Position numbers and translations under genes: made by a program
Shown here: piece by piece, positions 1-5,802 of the stretch
How the letters are laid out: every line of letters begins with the position of its first letter
How positions within the stretch are numbered: the first letter of the stretch is position 1
From: an uncultured Acidimicrobiia bacterium
GTDB lineage: Bacteria; Actinomycetota; Acidimicrobiia; UBA5794
Direction of reading: 5' to 3'
Length of the DNA: 6,902 bases
Assembly: GCA_905480055.1 (NCBI GenBank)
Contig: CAJQOW010000191.1
Coordinates: 1 to 6,902, forward strand
The notes under the pieces: generated by a model
What the model was told of the DNA's origin: nothing
What the model saw: only the letters and a program-made list of their open reading frames with translations
Databases searched by the model: none

Positions 1-921
1 GCCGTCGAAACCCTGATCGCTGAGGCTGCGACCCGAATCATCTCGTCTGACCAGTTCGACGCCATCTGGAACGGTGCACTGCGCACCGCCCACAGTGCGG
101 CAATCACGGTCATCGAGAAGTCCCGGTCCGGCACAGTCTCCGCTCAAGACGGACAGGTGATCCTTGACCTGAGCGAGTTGGTTCGGCAAGTCGATGAACG
201 ACTCCAGGAGCGAGGGATCGATGTCATCAATCCCGAAGAGATCGATGCGACCATCGTCCTGTACGAGTCCGAAGAACTCGGGCTGGTACAGAGCATCATC
301 AACATCGTGTACTCCATCCGGTGGGCCGCCCCAATCGCCGTGTTGATCCTGCTCGCAGGAGCCGTTCTCATTGCATCGGACCGGCGCAAGGTCACGATCT
401 GGTTGGGCATCGCAACGATTGTTGCGATGGTGCTGACGTTGATCGAGATCCGACTCCTGCGCAACAGCGTCCTCGGCGAGATTGCCGACCCGGTCTATCA
501 GGAGGGTGCAGCGGCCGCATGGAACATCGTCGTTGATCGACTCCTCGCCCAGACCTGGGGTCTGCTGCTCCTCGGCTTGGTGGCCGCCCTCGTTGCGTGG
601 TTCTTCGGTCCATCCGAGCGGGCAGGCTCGATCCGGGAGAGCTTCGTCAATGCGCGGAACTCATCACGAGGTGATGCTGAGCTGTCGCCGACCGCCACGT
701 TCATCCACAAGTACCGACGGGTCATCGAGTGGGTGGCGGTTGGCCTCGGAGCCCTCGTTCTCCTTCTGGCGCCAACGATCAGCGGTTTGATGGTGATCGT
801 GGTTGCCGCACTCGTGATCGCAGTGATCGCAGCGGTTGAGTGGATTGGCGGCGCCGGGTCGCAATCAGACATCGAAGACTCGGACACATCCGAGACCACG
901 AAGGACTCCGTCGACGCCTGA
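1..921 (+). CDS. Unrecognised multi-pass membrane protein (3' part)
   Basis: The frame is open from the first base of the window to a TGA at 919-921, so the true start lies off the left edge; 306 codons are visible. An internal GTG at 157 is probably not the start, because coding sequence continues without a stop upstream of it. The first ~105 visible residues are soluble and mostly helical, with an F-x3-W-x7-H pattern (F19, W23, H31). Five hydrophobic segments follow, at about residues 108-125, 131-150, 186-202, 242-258 and 260-283, and then a short acidic Asp/Ser/Glu-rich tail. Architecturally it resembles the uncharacterised actinobacterial membrane proteins that carry a soluble helical domain outside the membrane and a bundle of helices after it; I infer this from layout and memory, not from a named family. 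No catalytic motif is visible and no function can be assigned. The gene is closed by its own terminator and is not co-transcribed with the peptidase downstream. Confidence 0.85.
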   Translation, partial: AVETLIAEAATRIISSDQFDAIWNGALRTAHSAAITVIEKSRSGTVSAQDGQVILDLSELVRQVDERLQERGIDVINPEEIDATIVLYESEELGLVQSIINIVYSIRWAAPIAVLILLAGAVLIASDRRKVTIWLGIATIVAMVLTLIEIRLLRNSVLGEIADPVYQEGAAAAWNIVVDRLLAQTWGLLLLGLVAALVAWFFGPSERAGSIRESFVNARNSSRGDAELSPTATFIHKYRRVIEWVAVGLGALVLLLAPTISGLMVIVVAALVIAVIAAVEWIGGAGSQSDIEDSDTSETTKDSVDA

Positions 922-935
922 GCAACAGGGCCACA

Positions 936-971
936 GAAGGGTGATGCTCGGACCACCGAGCATCACCCTTC
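936..971 (+). terminator. Intrinsic terminator of the membrane-protein gene
   Basis: A perfect 16-bp stem (936-951 pairs with 956-971) closes on a 4-nt ACCA loop, starting 14 nt after the TGA at 919-921. The downstream T content is modest (TTTGTT at 978-983), so the U-tract is weak. Even so, a hairpin of this length and perfection directly after a stop codon is best read as a terminator. It separates the membrane-protein gene from the M13 peptidase. Confidence 0.8.
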
Positions 972-1013
972 GTCGCGTTTGTTGGGGATGGCAACGTGCA
1001 TGCCGGGCGAGCT

Positions 1014-1035
1014 GAGGTCGACCTCCCACTATCGT
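1014..1035 (+). promoter_or_regulatory. Candidate promoter and palindrome of the M13 peptidase gene
   Basis: A perfect 12-bp palindrome, GAGGTCGACCTC (1014-1025), lies 4 bp upstream of a TANNNT-type -10 hexamer, TATCGT (1030-1035). Transcription from this -10 would begin near 1042 and give a leader of about 17 nt that contains the ribosome binding site. No good -35 is visible. The palindrome sits in the spacer/-35 zone, where a repressor could act. Both calls rest on short motifs and remain tentative. Confidence 0.35.
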
Positions 1036-1049
1036 CCCGTCAGCCGACC

Positions 1050-1054
1050 GGAGG
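1050..1054 (+). promoter_or_regulatory. Ribosome binding site selecting ATG 1059
   Basis: GGAGG lies 4 nt before the ATG at 1059. It decides between two in-frame starts. The GTG at 996 would add 21 residues that do not look like the family N-terminus, has no Shine-Dalgarno sequence, and would lie upstream of the predicted promoter. Confidence 0.7.
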
Positions 1055-1058
1055 ATCC

Positions 1059-3047
1059 ATGACCGCAAACGACCAGTTCATCGTGTCAGCAGATGACCCA
1101 GTCTTCGACGTTGCGGACACCGATCCCTCCGTCTCCCCCAAGGACGACTTGTATCGCTGGGTCAACGGCGGATGGATCGATGCCAACCCGGTCCCGGCCG
1201 AATACGGCTCGTGGGGAGCGATCCAAGAACTCCACGAACGCAATCAGGCAGTACTCCACGACCTCCTCGATGAGGTTGCCGCCATGTCATCCGCAGCAGC
1301 CGGCACACCGGAGCACTGGGTCGGCGCCTACTACCGGTCCGGCATGGACACCGACCGCATCGAGAAGCTCGGAACCGAACCGATCGCCGATTGGCTGGAG
1401 CGCATCGACGCGATCAGCAACCTCGACGACCTGCGAGCCCTCGTCGCCGATTACCACACGACCGGCATCGGTGCACTGTTCGGCGCGCATGTCACACCGG
1501 ACTTCGAGGACGCCACCGCAAACCTGCTCTATGTCGGCCAAGGTGGCCTCGGGCTTCCCGACCGCGACTACTACCTACGAGACGACGACACATCGCAAGA
1601 GCTCGTCAGCGCGTACCGCAGCCACATCACTGCGATGTTCAGCCTGCTCGGCACGCAGGACGCAGCCGCCGCCAGTGGCGCCGATGTCGTGATCGACATC
1701 GAGACCGCCATCGCCGAGATCTCATACACCAACGTCCAGATGCGGGACGTCGACCTCATCACGAACAAGCACCCTGTTGCGGGCGCCGACGCGTTGATGC
1801 CGAACTTCGGGTTTGCGTCATACCTCGAAGCGATCGGAGCAGGAGGCGAAGAACAGATCAACATCGATAACCAAGGTTTCTATCCGGCCCTCGATGCGAT
1901 GCTCGCAGAACGCGATCTGGACGACTGGAAGACCTATCTCAGGTGGCACCTCCTTCGCTCGGTTGCCTCGAGCCTCCCGGAGGCCTTCGATACCGAGGCG
2001 TTCGACTTTTACGGCCGCAAGCTCGGAGGTCAACAGGAGCAGAAAGCACGGTGGAAGCGTGTCCTTGCAGCCGGATCCAGCGATGTCGGCCAGCTCATCT
2101 CGCAGCTGTACGTGAAGGACAACTTCACCGCAGACGCAAAGGCAGCCGTCGAACACCTCGTCGATCGGCTGTTCGAAGCGATGCGCAAGACGATCAACAC
2201 GATCACCTGGATGAGCGACGAAACCAAGGCGCAGGCACTGACCAAGCTCGACGGATTCGGCTACAAGATCGGGTACCCGGACGAATGGCGCGACTACTCG
2301 GGCCTCGACCTCGATGACAGCACGTGGCTCGCGAATCGGCTCGAGTCCAGGCGGTTCGAGGTGGCTCGACAGATAGCCCAGCTGGGCGAGCCAGTCGATC
2401 CGCACGAGTGGTCGATGGCGCCCCACGTGGTCAATGCGTACTACCACCCACTTCGCAACGAGATTGTCTTCCCGGCAGGGATCCTGCAACCACCGTTCTT
2501 CACACCGGACGCTGACGACGCTGTGAACTACGGCGCCATCGGAGCCGTTATCGGGCATGAGATCACCCATGGCTTCGACGATCAGGGTTCCCGTTTTGAT
2601 GCCGAGGGCAACGTTCGCAACTGGTGGGCGGATGAGGACCGAAACGAGTTCGAGTCCAGGGCGCAGGTGATGATCGATCAGTTCAACGCCTACGAGGTGG
2701 AGGATGGCCTCACCGTCAACGGAGAGTTGACCCTCGGAGAGAACATTGCCGATCTCGGTGGCCTCAAGATCGCTCTTCGTGCCCTCCACGCCGAACTCGA
2801 CGGAGCCGAAGCCGACGTTGCTGGCCTGACGCCCACCCAGCGGTTCTTCATGGCCTGGGCCCGGGCGTGGCGCGGCAACTACACGGACGAGTATCTCCGG
2901 CTGATTATCAATTCAGACCCTCACTCCCCGTCAACACTGCGATGCGAAGCTCCGATCAGCAACATGGACAGCTTCGCCGAAGCGTTCGGCCTCGACGACG
3001 ATGCACCGCAGATGCGTCCTGTCGGAGCCCGGGTTGATATCTGGTAA
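1059..3047 (+). CDS. M13-family zinc metallopeptidase (neprilysin/PepO/Zmp1 type)
   Basis: A 662-aa zinc endopeptidase of family M13, which cleaves peptides on the amino side of hydrophobic residues. The N-terminal domain is recognisable from D-D-L-Y-x2-V-N-G-x-W (VNGGW at residues 35-39) and GLPDRDYYL (165-173). The catalytic domain carries the substrate-backbone motif NAYY (459-462), then FPAGILQPPFF, the zinc site HEITH (H500 and H504 ligands, E501 general base), and ENIAD (E561 third ligand, D565). H622 and R628 keep the H-x5-R spacing of neprilysin H711/R717. All key residues are present, so the enzyme should be active. It has no signal peptide or TM helix and only one cysteine (C629), whereas secreted or ectodomain relatives are disulfide-bonded; a cytoplasmic location, or non-classical export as proposed for Mycobacterium Zmp1 (similar length), is inferred. 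The start is set by the GGAGG at 1050. There is no clear terminator before the next gene. Confidence 0.95.
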   Translation: MTANDQFIVSADDPVFDVADTDPSVSPKDDLYRWVNGGWIDANPVPAEYGSWGAIQELHERNQAVLHDLLDEVAAMSSAAAGTPEHWVGAYYRSGMDTDRIEKLGTEPIADWLERIDAISNLDDLRALVADYHTTGIGALFGAHVTPDFEDATANLLYVGQGGLGLPDRDYYLRDDDTSQELVSAYRSHITAMFSLLGTQDAAAASGADVVIDIETAIAEISYTNVQMRDVDLITNKHPVAGADALMPNFGFASYLEAIGAGGEEQINIDNQGFYPALDAMLAERDLDDWKTYLRWHLLRSVASSLPEAFDTEAFDFYGRKLGGQQEQKARWKRVLAAGSSDVGQLISQLYVKDNFTADAKAAVEHLVDRLFEAMRKTINTITWMSDETKAQALTKLDGFGYKIGYPDEWRDYSGLDLDDSTWLANRLESRRFEVARQIAQLGEPVDPHEWSMAPHVVNAYYHPLRNEIVFPAGILQPPFFTPDADDAVNYGAIGAVIGHEITHGFDDQGSRFDAEGNVRNWWADEDRNEFESRAQVMIDQFNAYEVEDGLTVNGELTLGENIADLGGLKIALRALHAELDGAEADVAGLTPTQRFFMAWARAWRGNYTDEYLRLIINSDPHSPSTLRCEAPISNMDSFAEAFGLDDDAPQMRPVGARVDIW

Positions 3048-3060
3048 TTCCCACCAGTGT

Positions 3061-3077
3061 TGCTAGCTTGCATCCCA
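3061..3077 (+). promoter_or_regulatory. Extended -10 promoter giving a leaderless start at ATG 3077
   Basis: TG-C-TAGCTT (3061-3069) is an extended -10 of TGN-TANNNT form. Seven nucleotides separate it from the A of the ATG at 3077, so transcription would begin at the start codon itself. No Shine-Dalgarno sequence precedes either possible start (TTG 3068 or ATG 3077). This favours leaderless translation from 3077 and rules out the TTG, which overlaps the -10. Confidence 0.5.
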
Positions 3078-3505
3078 TGGCCGAGCAGTACCAACGAGGG
3101 ACGACGAGGCGCATGGTGAACCGGCTCGCGGGAGCGATGGCGCGACGCGGCATGGGCGCTTCGTGGATCGTTTCGACGACCGGTCGCAACTCAGGCACGA
3201 GACGGGACTTCGTGATCACCCCTGTGACCTACGACGGAGTGCGCTACCTCGTCGCCCCGTACGGGGAGGTCTCATGGGTCAAGAACGTGAGGGCCAATGC
3301 CCAGGTGACTCTCAGCCGAGGATCCGTGAAGCTCAGGGCGACGGCCGAAGAGATCTCAGGCGAGGAAGCAGGGCACGCCCTCGGCAAGTACTACGCAGAG
3401 AACCGCAGGTACGTCTCGAAGTTCATGGATATTCCCGGCGACCACACGATCACCGATTTCGTGGCGGTGGTCTACCGCTACCCGGTGTTCCGCATCGAAT
3501 CCTGA
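3077..3505 (+). CDS. Nitroreductase/deazaflavin (F420)-dependent oxidoreductase family, DDN-like
   Basis: A 142-aa protein of the split beta-barrel DDN/'nitroreductase family deazaflavin-dependent oxidoreductase' group, whose members reduce quinones, nitroimidazoles or other acceptors with F420H2. Diagnostic features are the T-G-R-N-S-G-x2-R segment (T35-G40, binding the deazaflavin phosphate/polyglutamate side in known members), a conserved W67-x-K-N-V-R-A stretch, and the aromatic/basic C-terminal end with P-V-F. The size matches Mycobacterium Ddn (about 150 aa). No transmembrane segment is present; the basic N-terminal helix could be membrane-associated, as in Ddn. The natural substrate cannot be read from sequence, and close relatives differ widely in activity. 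It starts 29 bp after the peptidase stop but appears to have its own promoter. Its stop lies 3 bp from the stop of the convergent exporter gene. The family assignment is firm; use of F420 is expected but not proven. Confidence 0.88.
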   Translation: MAEQYQRGTTRRMVNRLAGAMARRGMGASWIVSTTGRNSGTRRDFVITPVTYDGVRYLVAPYGEVSWVKNVRANAQVTLSRGSVKLRATAEEISGEEAGHALGKYYAENRRYVSKFMDIPGDHTITDFVAVVYRYPVFRIES

Positions 3506-3513
3506 GCGTCAGG
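3501..3513. repeat. Short inverted repeat holding both convergent stop codons
   Basis: CCTGA-GCG-TCAGG is a perfect 5-bp inverted repeat with a 3-nt loop. The left arm contains the TGA of the F420-family gene (3503-3505), and the right arm contains, on the other strand, the TGA of the exporter gene (3511-3509). The stem is short and no T-tract follows on either strand, so it is not a convincing terminator by itself. Confidence 0.5.
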
Positions 3514-5176
3514 TCGCCGAGCTGTCAGCAAGGTCATCCATCTCGAGCTGCACTGCCGGGATGGTGGGGTTGCGCACGACTTCCGCAACGGTGGATTCCG
3601 TTGATACGTCGTCCTCGAGCTTTCGCTTGGGCAGCCGGAAGGCCAGCCCTGCACCGATCAGGGCCACCAGGCCGCCCGCAAGGATCGCGCCCTGGAAGCC
3701 ACGCAAGGTTGCCGTGTTGTAGATCTCCGTCAGCTCGGCCTGCTGATCGGGCGGGAGTGCTGCGATCTCTTCGGCAAGTGCATCAGCTTCGGCTTGGGTG
3801 AGCGGCCGCTCCGCCGTTTCCTCGAGTTCGGCCTTCGTGTTCTCGGGAAGGACATCGGATGCCTCGACCTGGTTTCCGATCGACGCAATGGCGACGCTCA
3901 GAATCACGGTCCCGATGATCGCCGTGCCCAACGCCATCCCGAGGTTCTGTGCCGTGCCCTGAAGGCCGGATGCCTCGGAGGCCTCGTTTTGATCAACGCC
4001 GGACAGGATCAGGTTCGGCAACTGCCCTGCCACGAGCCCGATCGCAATCCCACCGATCAGAAGGCCGAGCGCCATATCAGTCCCTTCCGTCGCGCCGTCC
4101 AGAGACTCAGCGAGGACGAACCCACCGACGAACAACAGCACAAGACCGGCCTGGATGATGTACTTCGGATAGATCCTCCGCCCGAGGGGAGGAGTGAGCG
4201 TTGAGGTGAGCAGCACGCCGACGGACAGGGGTAGCAGTGTCAAGCCGGTCTGGAACGCGTCGAATCCGAGAATCGACTGCGTGAACAGCGGAATCAGGAA
4301 GAGAAGGCCAGCCTGTGCGAATGTCTGAGTCGACAGGATCGGAAGTCCGGCGTTGATCGATCTGTGCCGGAAGATCTTTGGGTGGAGCAGCACCGGCTCG
4401 CCACGAGCCTCCCGGCGAGTGATCCACCACCAGAAGGCTCCAAGTACGAGCAGACCTCCGATGATCAGGAAGATCACGAGTGGATCCGACCAGCCTCGCG
4501 AGGTCGTCTGGAGGACGCCGAGGACGAACATGCCAAGACCGGCTGCCGACAGGACCACGCCGACAACATCGAGCTTCGGCTTGGGGATGACTTTCGGTGC
4601 ATCAACGAGGAGTCCCGAGGACAACAGCACGATCACCACGATGACTGCTTCCATCGCAAACGCCACCCGCCAGCTGAGATAGGTGGTCAGCCAACCGCCA
4701 ATGAGCGGTCCGAAGGCAGCGCCAGCTGCGGCGACCCCGTACAGCACACCGTAGGCGGAAGCTCGCTTGCCGCCGGAGTAGTTCGCTCGCACGAGCGTGT
4801 TGATAGCCGGCACGATCAATGCCGAACCGAGCCCTTCGAGGATCGACCATCCGAGGATGATGAATCCCAGCGAAGGGGCCAGTGCCGTGATGACTGTTCC
4901 GATGCCGTAGATGATCAGGCCAATGCGGAACGCACGCTTGGATCCCCAGATGTCCCCAAGCTTGCCGCCGGTGAGCATGAACGCCGCCATCGTGAGCGTG
5001 TACAGCGTGATGGCTGCCTGAACGCCACCGACCGTGGTGCCGAGGTCTTCGACGAGGGCCGAAATCGACACATTCATGATCGTCGTGTCGATGACATAGA
5101 TGAACATCGCGGATGCGAGAACCGCCAACACGAGCCCACCGCGCGAGTTGGTTGAAGGCGCTTCCAGCTCGGTCAT
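3509..5176 (-). CDS. DHA2-family (EmrB/QacA-type, 14-TM) MFS drug exporter
   Basis: A 555-aa major facilitator of the 14-helix DHA2 group, driven by proton antiport across the inner membrane. The first helix carries the D1 motif I-D-x-T-I-x-N (D30), the loop between helices 2 and 3 carries motif A, GGKLGDIWGSKR (70-81), and helix 5 carries antiporter motif C ending in GPLIGG (156-161). Hydrophobic segments continue to about residue 436. A polar, Glu/Ala-rich loop of about 50 residues (437-488) then precedes the last helix, a usual feature between helices 13 and 14 of this family. The C-terminal tail (about 517-555) is acidic and cytoplasmic. The substrate cannot be told; no dedicated adaptor (EmrA-like) or regulator gene is in the window. 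A GTG at 5182 is in frame 6 nt upstream, but the ATG at 5176 fits the predicted leaderless start. The gene is convergent with the F420-family gene. Confidence 0.93.
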   Translation of the reverse strand: MTELEAPSTNSRGGLVLAVLASAMFIYVIDTTIMNVSISALVEDLGTTVGGVQAAITLYTLTMAAFMLTGGKLGDIWGSKRAFRIGLIIYGIGTVITALAPSLGFIILGWSILEGLGSALIVPAINTLVRANYSGGKRASAYGVLYGVAAAGAAFGPLIGGWLTTYLSWRVAFAMEAVIVVIVLLSSGLLVDAPKVIPKPKLDVVGVVLSAAGLGMFVLGVLQTTSRGWSDPLVIFLIIGGLLVLGAFWWWITRREARGEPVLLHPKIFRHRSINAGLPILSTQTFAQAGLLFLIPLFTQSILGFDAFQTGLTLLPLSVGVLLTSTLTPPLGRRIYPKYIIQAGLVLLFVGGFVLAESLDGATEGTDMALGLLIGGIAIGLVAGQLPNLILSGVDQNEASEASGLQGTAQNLGMALGTAIIGTVILSVAIASIGNQVEASDVLPENTKAELEETAERPLTQAEADALAEEIAALPPDQQAELTEIYNTATLRGFQGAILAGGLVALIGAGLAFRLPKRKLEDDVSTESTVAEVVRNPTIPAVQLEMDDLADSSAT

Positions 5177-5188
5177 GAACACACCGTA
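5177..5188 (-). promoter_or_regulatory. -10 element for leaderless transcription of the MFS exporter
   Basis: On the minus strand TACGGT (5188-5183) fits TANNNT. It is followed by six bases and then the ATG at 5176, which places the transcription start on the start codon. No Shine-Dalgarno sequence precedes the ATG. A weak ACTGG-N11-CCAGT inverted repeat (5188-5208) overlaps the -10 and could be an operator, but 5-bp arms are easily met by chance. Confidence 0.45.
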
Positions 5189-5212
5189 CTGGGCATGCTG
5201 AGGCCAGTCTCA

Positions 5213-5263
5213 TTACCCCGCCACTGCTGGTTGAATCCCTGTGATGCGGACCTCGTCTACCAT
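5213..5263 (-). CDS. Possible 16-codon leader ORF upstream of the MFS exporter
   Basis: On the minus strand an ATG (5263-5261) opens a 16-residue frame ending in TAA (5215-5213), 36 bp before the exporter ATG. A GGAG (5272-5269) stands 5 nt before the ATG, which is better Shine-Dalgarno spacing than the exporter itself has. The peptide begins MVDEVRI and ends PAVAG. It has no obvious run of regulatory codons. A frame this short arises easily by chance, and if the exporter is transcribed only from the leaderless promoter, this ORF would not be on its mRNA. Confidence 0.2.
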   Translation of the reverse strand: MVDEVRITGIQPAVAG

Positions 5264-5298
5264 CGCCACTCCGATCGATATGCAGCCTGCACCACCTA

Positions 5299-5312
5299 CA
5301 CGTGTACACGTG
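5299..5312. promoter_or_regulatory. Perfect 14-bp palindrome, candidate operator
   Basis: CACGTGTACACGTG is fully self-complementary and contains two CACGTG hexamers in tandem. A second, overlapping 16-bp palindrome with one mismatched pair (5302-5317, GTGTACAC/GTGAACAC) is centred on the second hexamer. It lies in the divergent region between the exporter (-) and the small hypothetical gene (+), touching the predicted -35 of the latter. This looks like a binding site for a dimeric regulator. No regulator gene is present in the window. Confidence 0.5.
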
Positions 5313-5340
5313 AACACAGCAAGCGCACTTCTGGCAGAAT
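5311..5340 (+). promoter_or_regulatory. Weak candidate promoter for the 85-aa protein
   Basis: TGAACA (5311-5316) and CAGAAT (5335-5340) each match 4 of 6 consensus bases and are separated by 18 bp. The predicted start of transcription is only a few bases before the ATG at 5350, which would give a near-leaderless mRNA in keeping with the missing Shine-Dalgarno sequence. The -10 also lies in a small TTCTG-G-CAGAA inverted repeat (5329-5339). Confidence 0.3.
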
Positions 5341-5349
5341 GGCATTGAG

Positions 5350-5607
5350 ATGACCGCCGCACCGCAACCAGACGACTCAGACAAGGACTTGACGCTCAGC
5401 GAGCGCGTCGCCATGGCAAACACCTGGGAAGAAGCCGTGCGCGCCGATGAGGATTCTGTGATCGTCGAACTCGACGTGTATCCGGTCGAGAGCGAGTCGA
5501 CACTCCCGAGTACATCCTTTGATACCGGGACCGTCGGATTCTTCAAGCGGCTCTTCGGCAGCAAGAAACCGCCAGCGCAACGATCCGTCCCTCGCCGACA
5601 GGTCTAG
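5350..5607 (+). CDS. Small charged hypothetical protein (85 aa)
   Basis: I do not recognise this protein. It runs from ATG 5350 to TAG 5605-5607, and its codon choice is that of the neighbouring genes (mostly G or C at third positions). The N-terminal ~50 residues are acidic, with a likely helix around L14-A32 (LTLSERVAMANTWEEAV) and a beta-like stretch VIVELDVYPV (37-46). A Ser/Thr-rich linker follows (50-61), and then a basic, aromatic tail beginning F-F-K-R-L-F-G-S-K-K (64-73) and ending R-R-Q-V. No membrane helix, metal site or nucleotide-binding motif is seen. The amphipathic basic tail could contact membrane or nucleic acid, but this is only inference. There is no ribosome binding site, so a near-leaderless start is likely. 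The gene diverges from the exporter and converges with the CFA-family gene. Confidence 0.65.
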   Translation: MTAAPQPDDSDKDLTLSERVAMANTWEEAVRADEDSVIVELDVYPVESESTLPSTSFDTGTVGFFKRLFGSKKPPAQRSVPRRQV

Positions 5608-5802
5608 AGCCCGCATGCGGTCCTACGTAGTACGTCACACGTACTGACGACCCTGAGAAGCTCTCTGTTTCGGTTGTCGGTTTCTGATTGATCTCAGCGG
5701 GTCGGCGCCCTGCGCGATCGACACGAGGGTTCCGGAGTACCGAATACGAGGCACCAGGTACCGCGAGCGAAGCGAGCTGCCGGTCGTCGCACGTATGACG
5801 TA
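5608..5802. other. Structured intergenic region between convergent genes
   Basis: This 195-bp stretch holds no credible gene. It is packed with short symmetrical elements: a CCGCATGCGG palindrome (5611-5620), the two GTAG-headed palindromic units listed separately, and a direct repeat GCGAGC-GAA-GCGAGC (5763-5777). Part of that repeat, GAGCGAAGC (5765-5773), pairs with GCTTCGCTC at 5818-5826 inside the end of the CFA-family gene. A weak GAGA-AGC-TCTC hairpin (5655-5665) followed by TGTTT could serve as a poor terminator for the + strand gene. No strong T-tailed terminator is present for either gene. Confidence 0.6.
5627..5652 (+). repeat. REP-like palindromic unit, copy 1
   Basis: The unit starts with GTAG (5627-5630). 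It contains a perfect 7-bp stem with a 3-nt loop, AGTACGT-CAC-ACGTACT (5629-5645), and ends in GACGACC. It begins 19 nt after the stop codon of the 85-aa gene. A near-copy lies in opposite orientation at 5782-5806. The GTAG head, palindrome, post-gene position and mirrored pairing resemble bacterial REP sequences. The call is tentative because only two copies can be seen. Confidence 0.45.

Noticed and set aside
996..1058. GTG start giving a 21-residue N-terminal extension of the M13 peptidase
   Set aside because: There is no ribosome binding site, the predicted promoter lies downstream of this GTG, and a good GGAGG precedes the ATG at 1059.
1818..2789. Long open frame (323 codons) on the minus strand opposite the peptidase
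   Set aside because: It lies wholly antisense to an M13 gene with all catalytic motifs intact. Long antisense frames are common in GC-rich coding DNA, and its translation shows no family features.
3048..3076. Terminator between the M13 peptidase and the F420-family gene
   Set aside because: The 29-bp gap contains no stable hairpin or T-tract, so read-through is likely.
4364..5155. 263-codon plus-strand frame opposite the exporter
   Set aside because: It is antisense to conserved MFS motifs. The translation is extremely charged (Asp/Glu/Arg), as expected from the complement of membrane-helix codons.
4602..5564. 320-codon minus-strand frame overlapping the exporter start and the intergenic region
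   Set aside because: It runs in another frame across the exporter, the divergent promoter and the small + strand gene. Its translation is Arg/His/Ser-rich low-complexity, typical of a shifted reading of a GC-rich gene.
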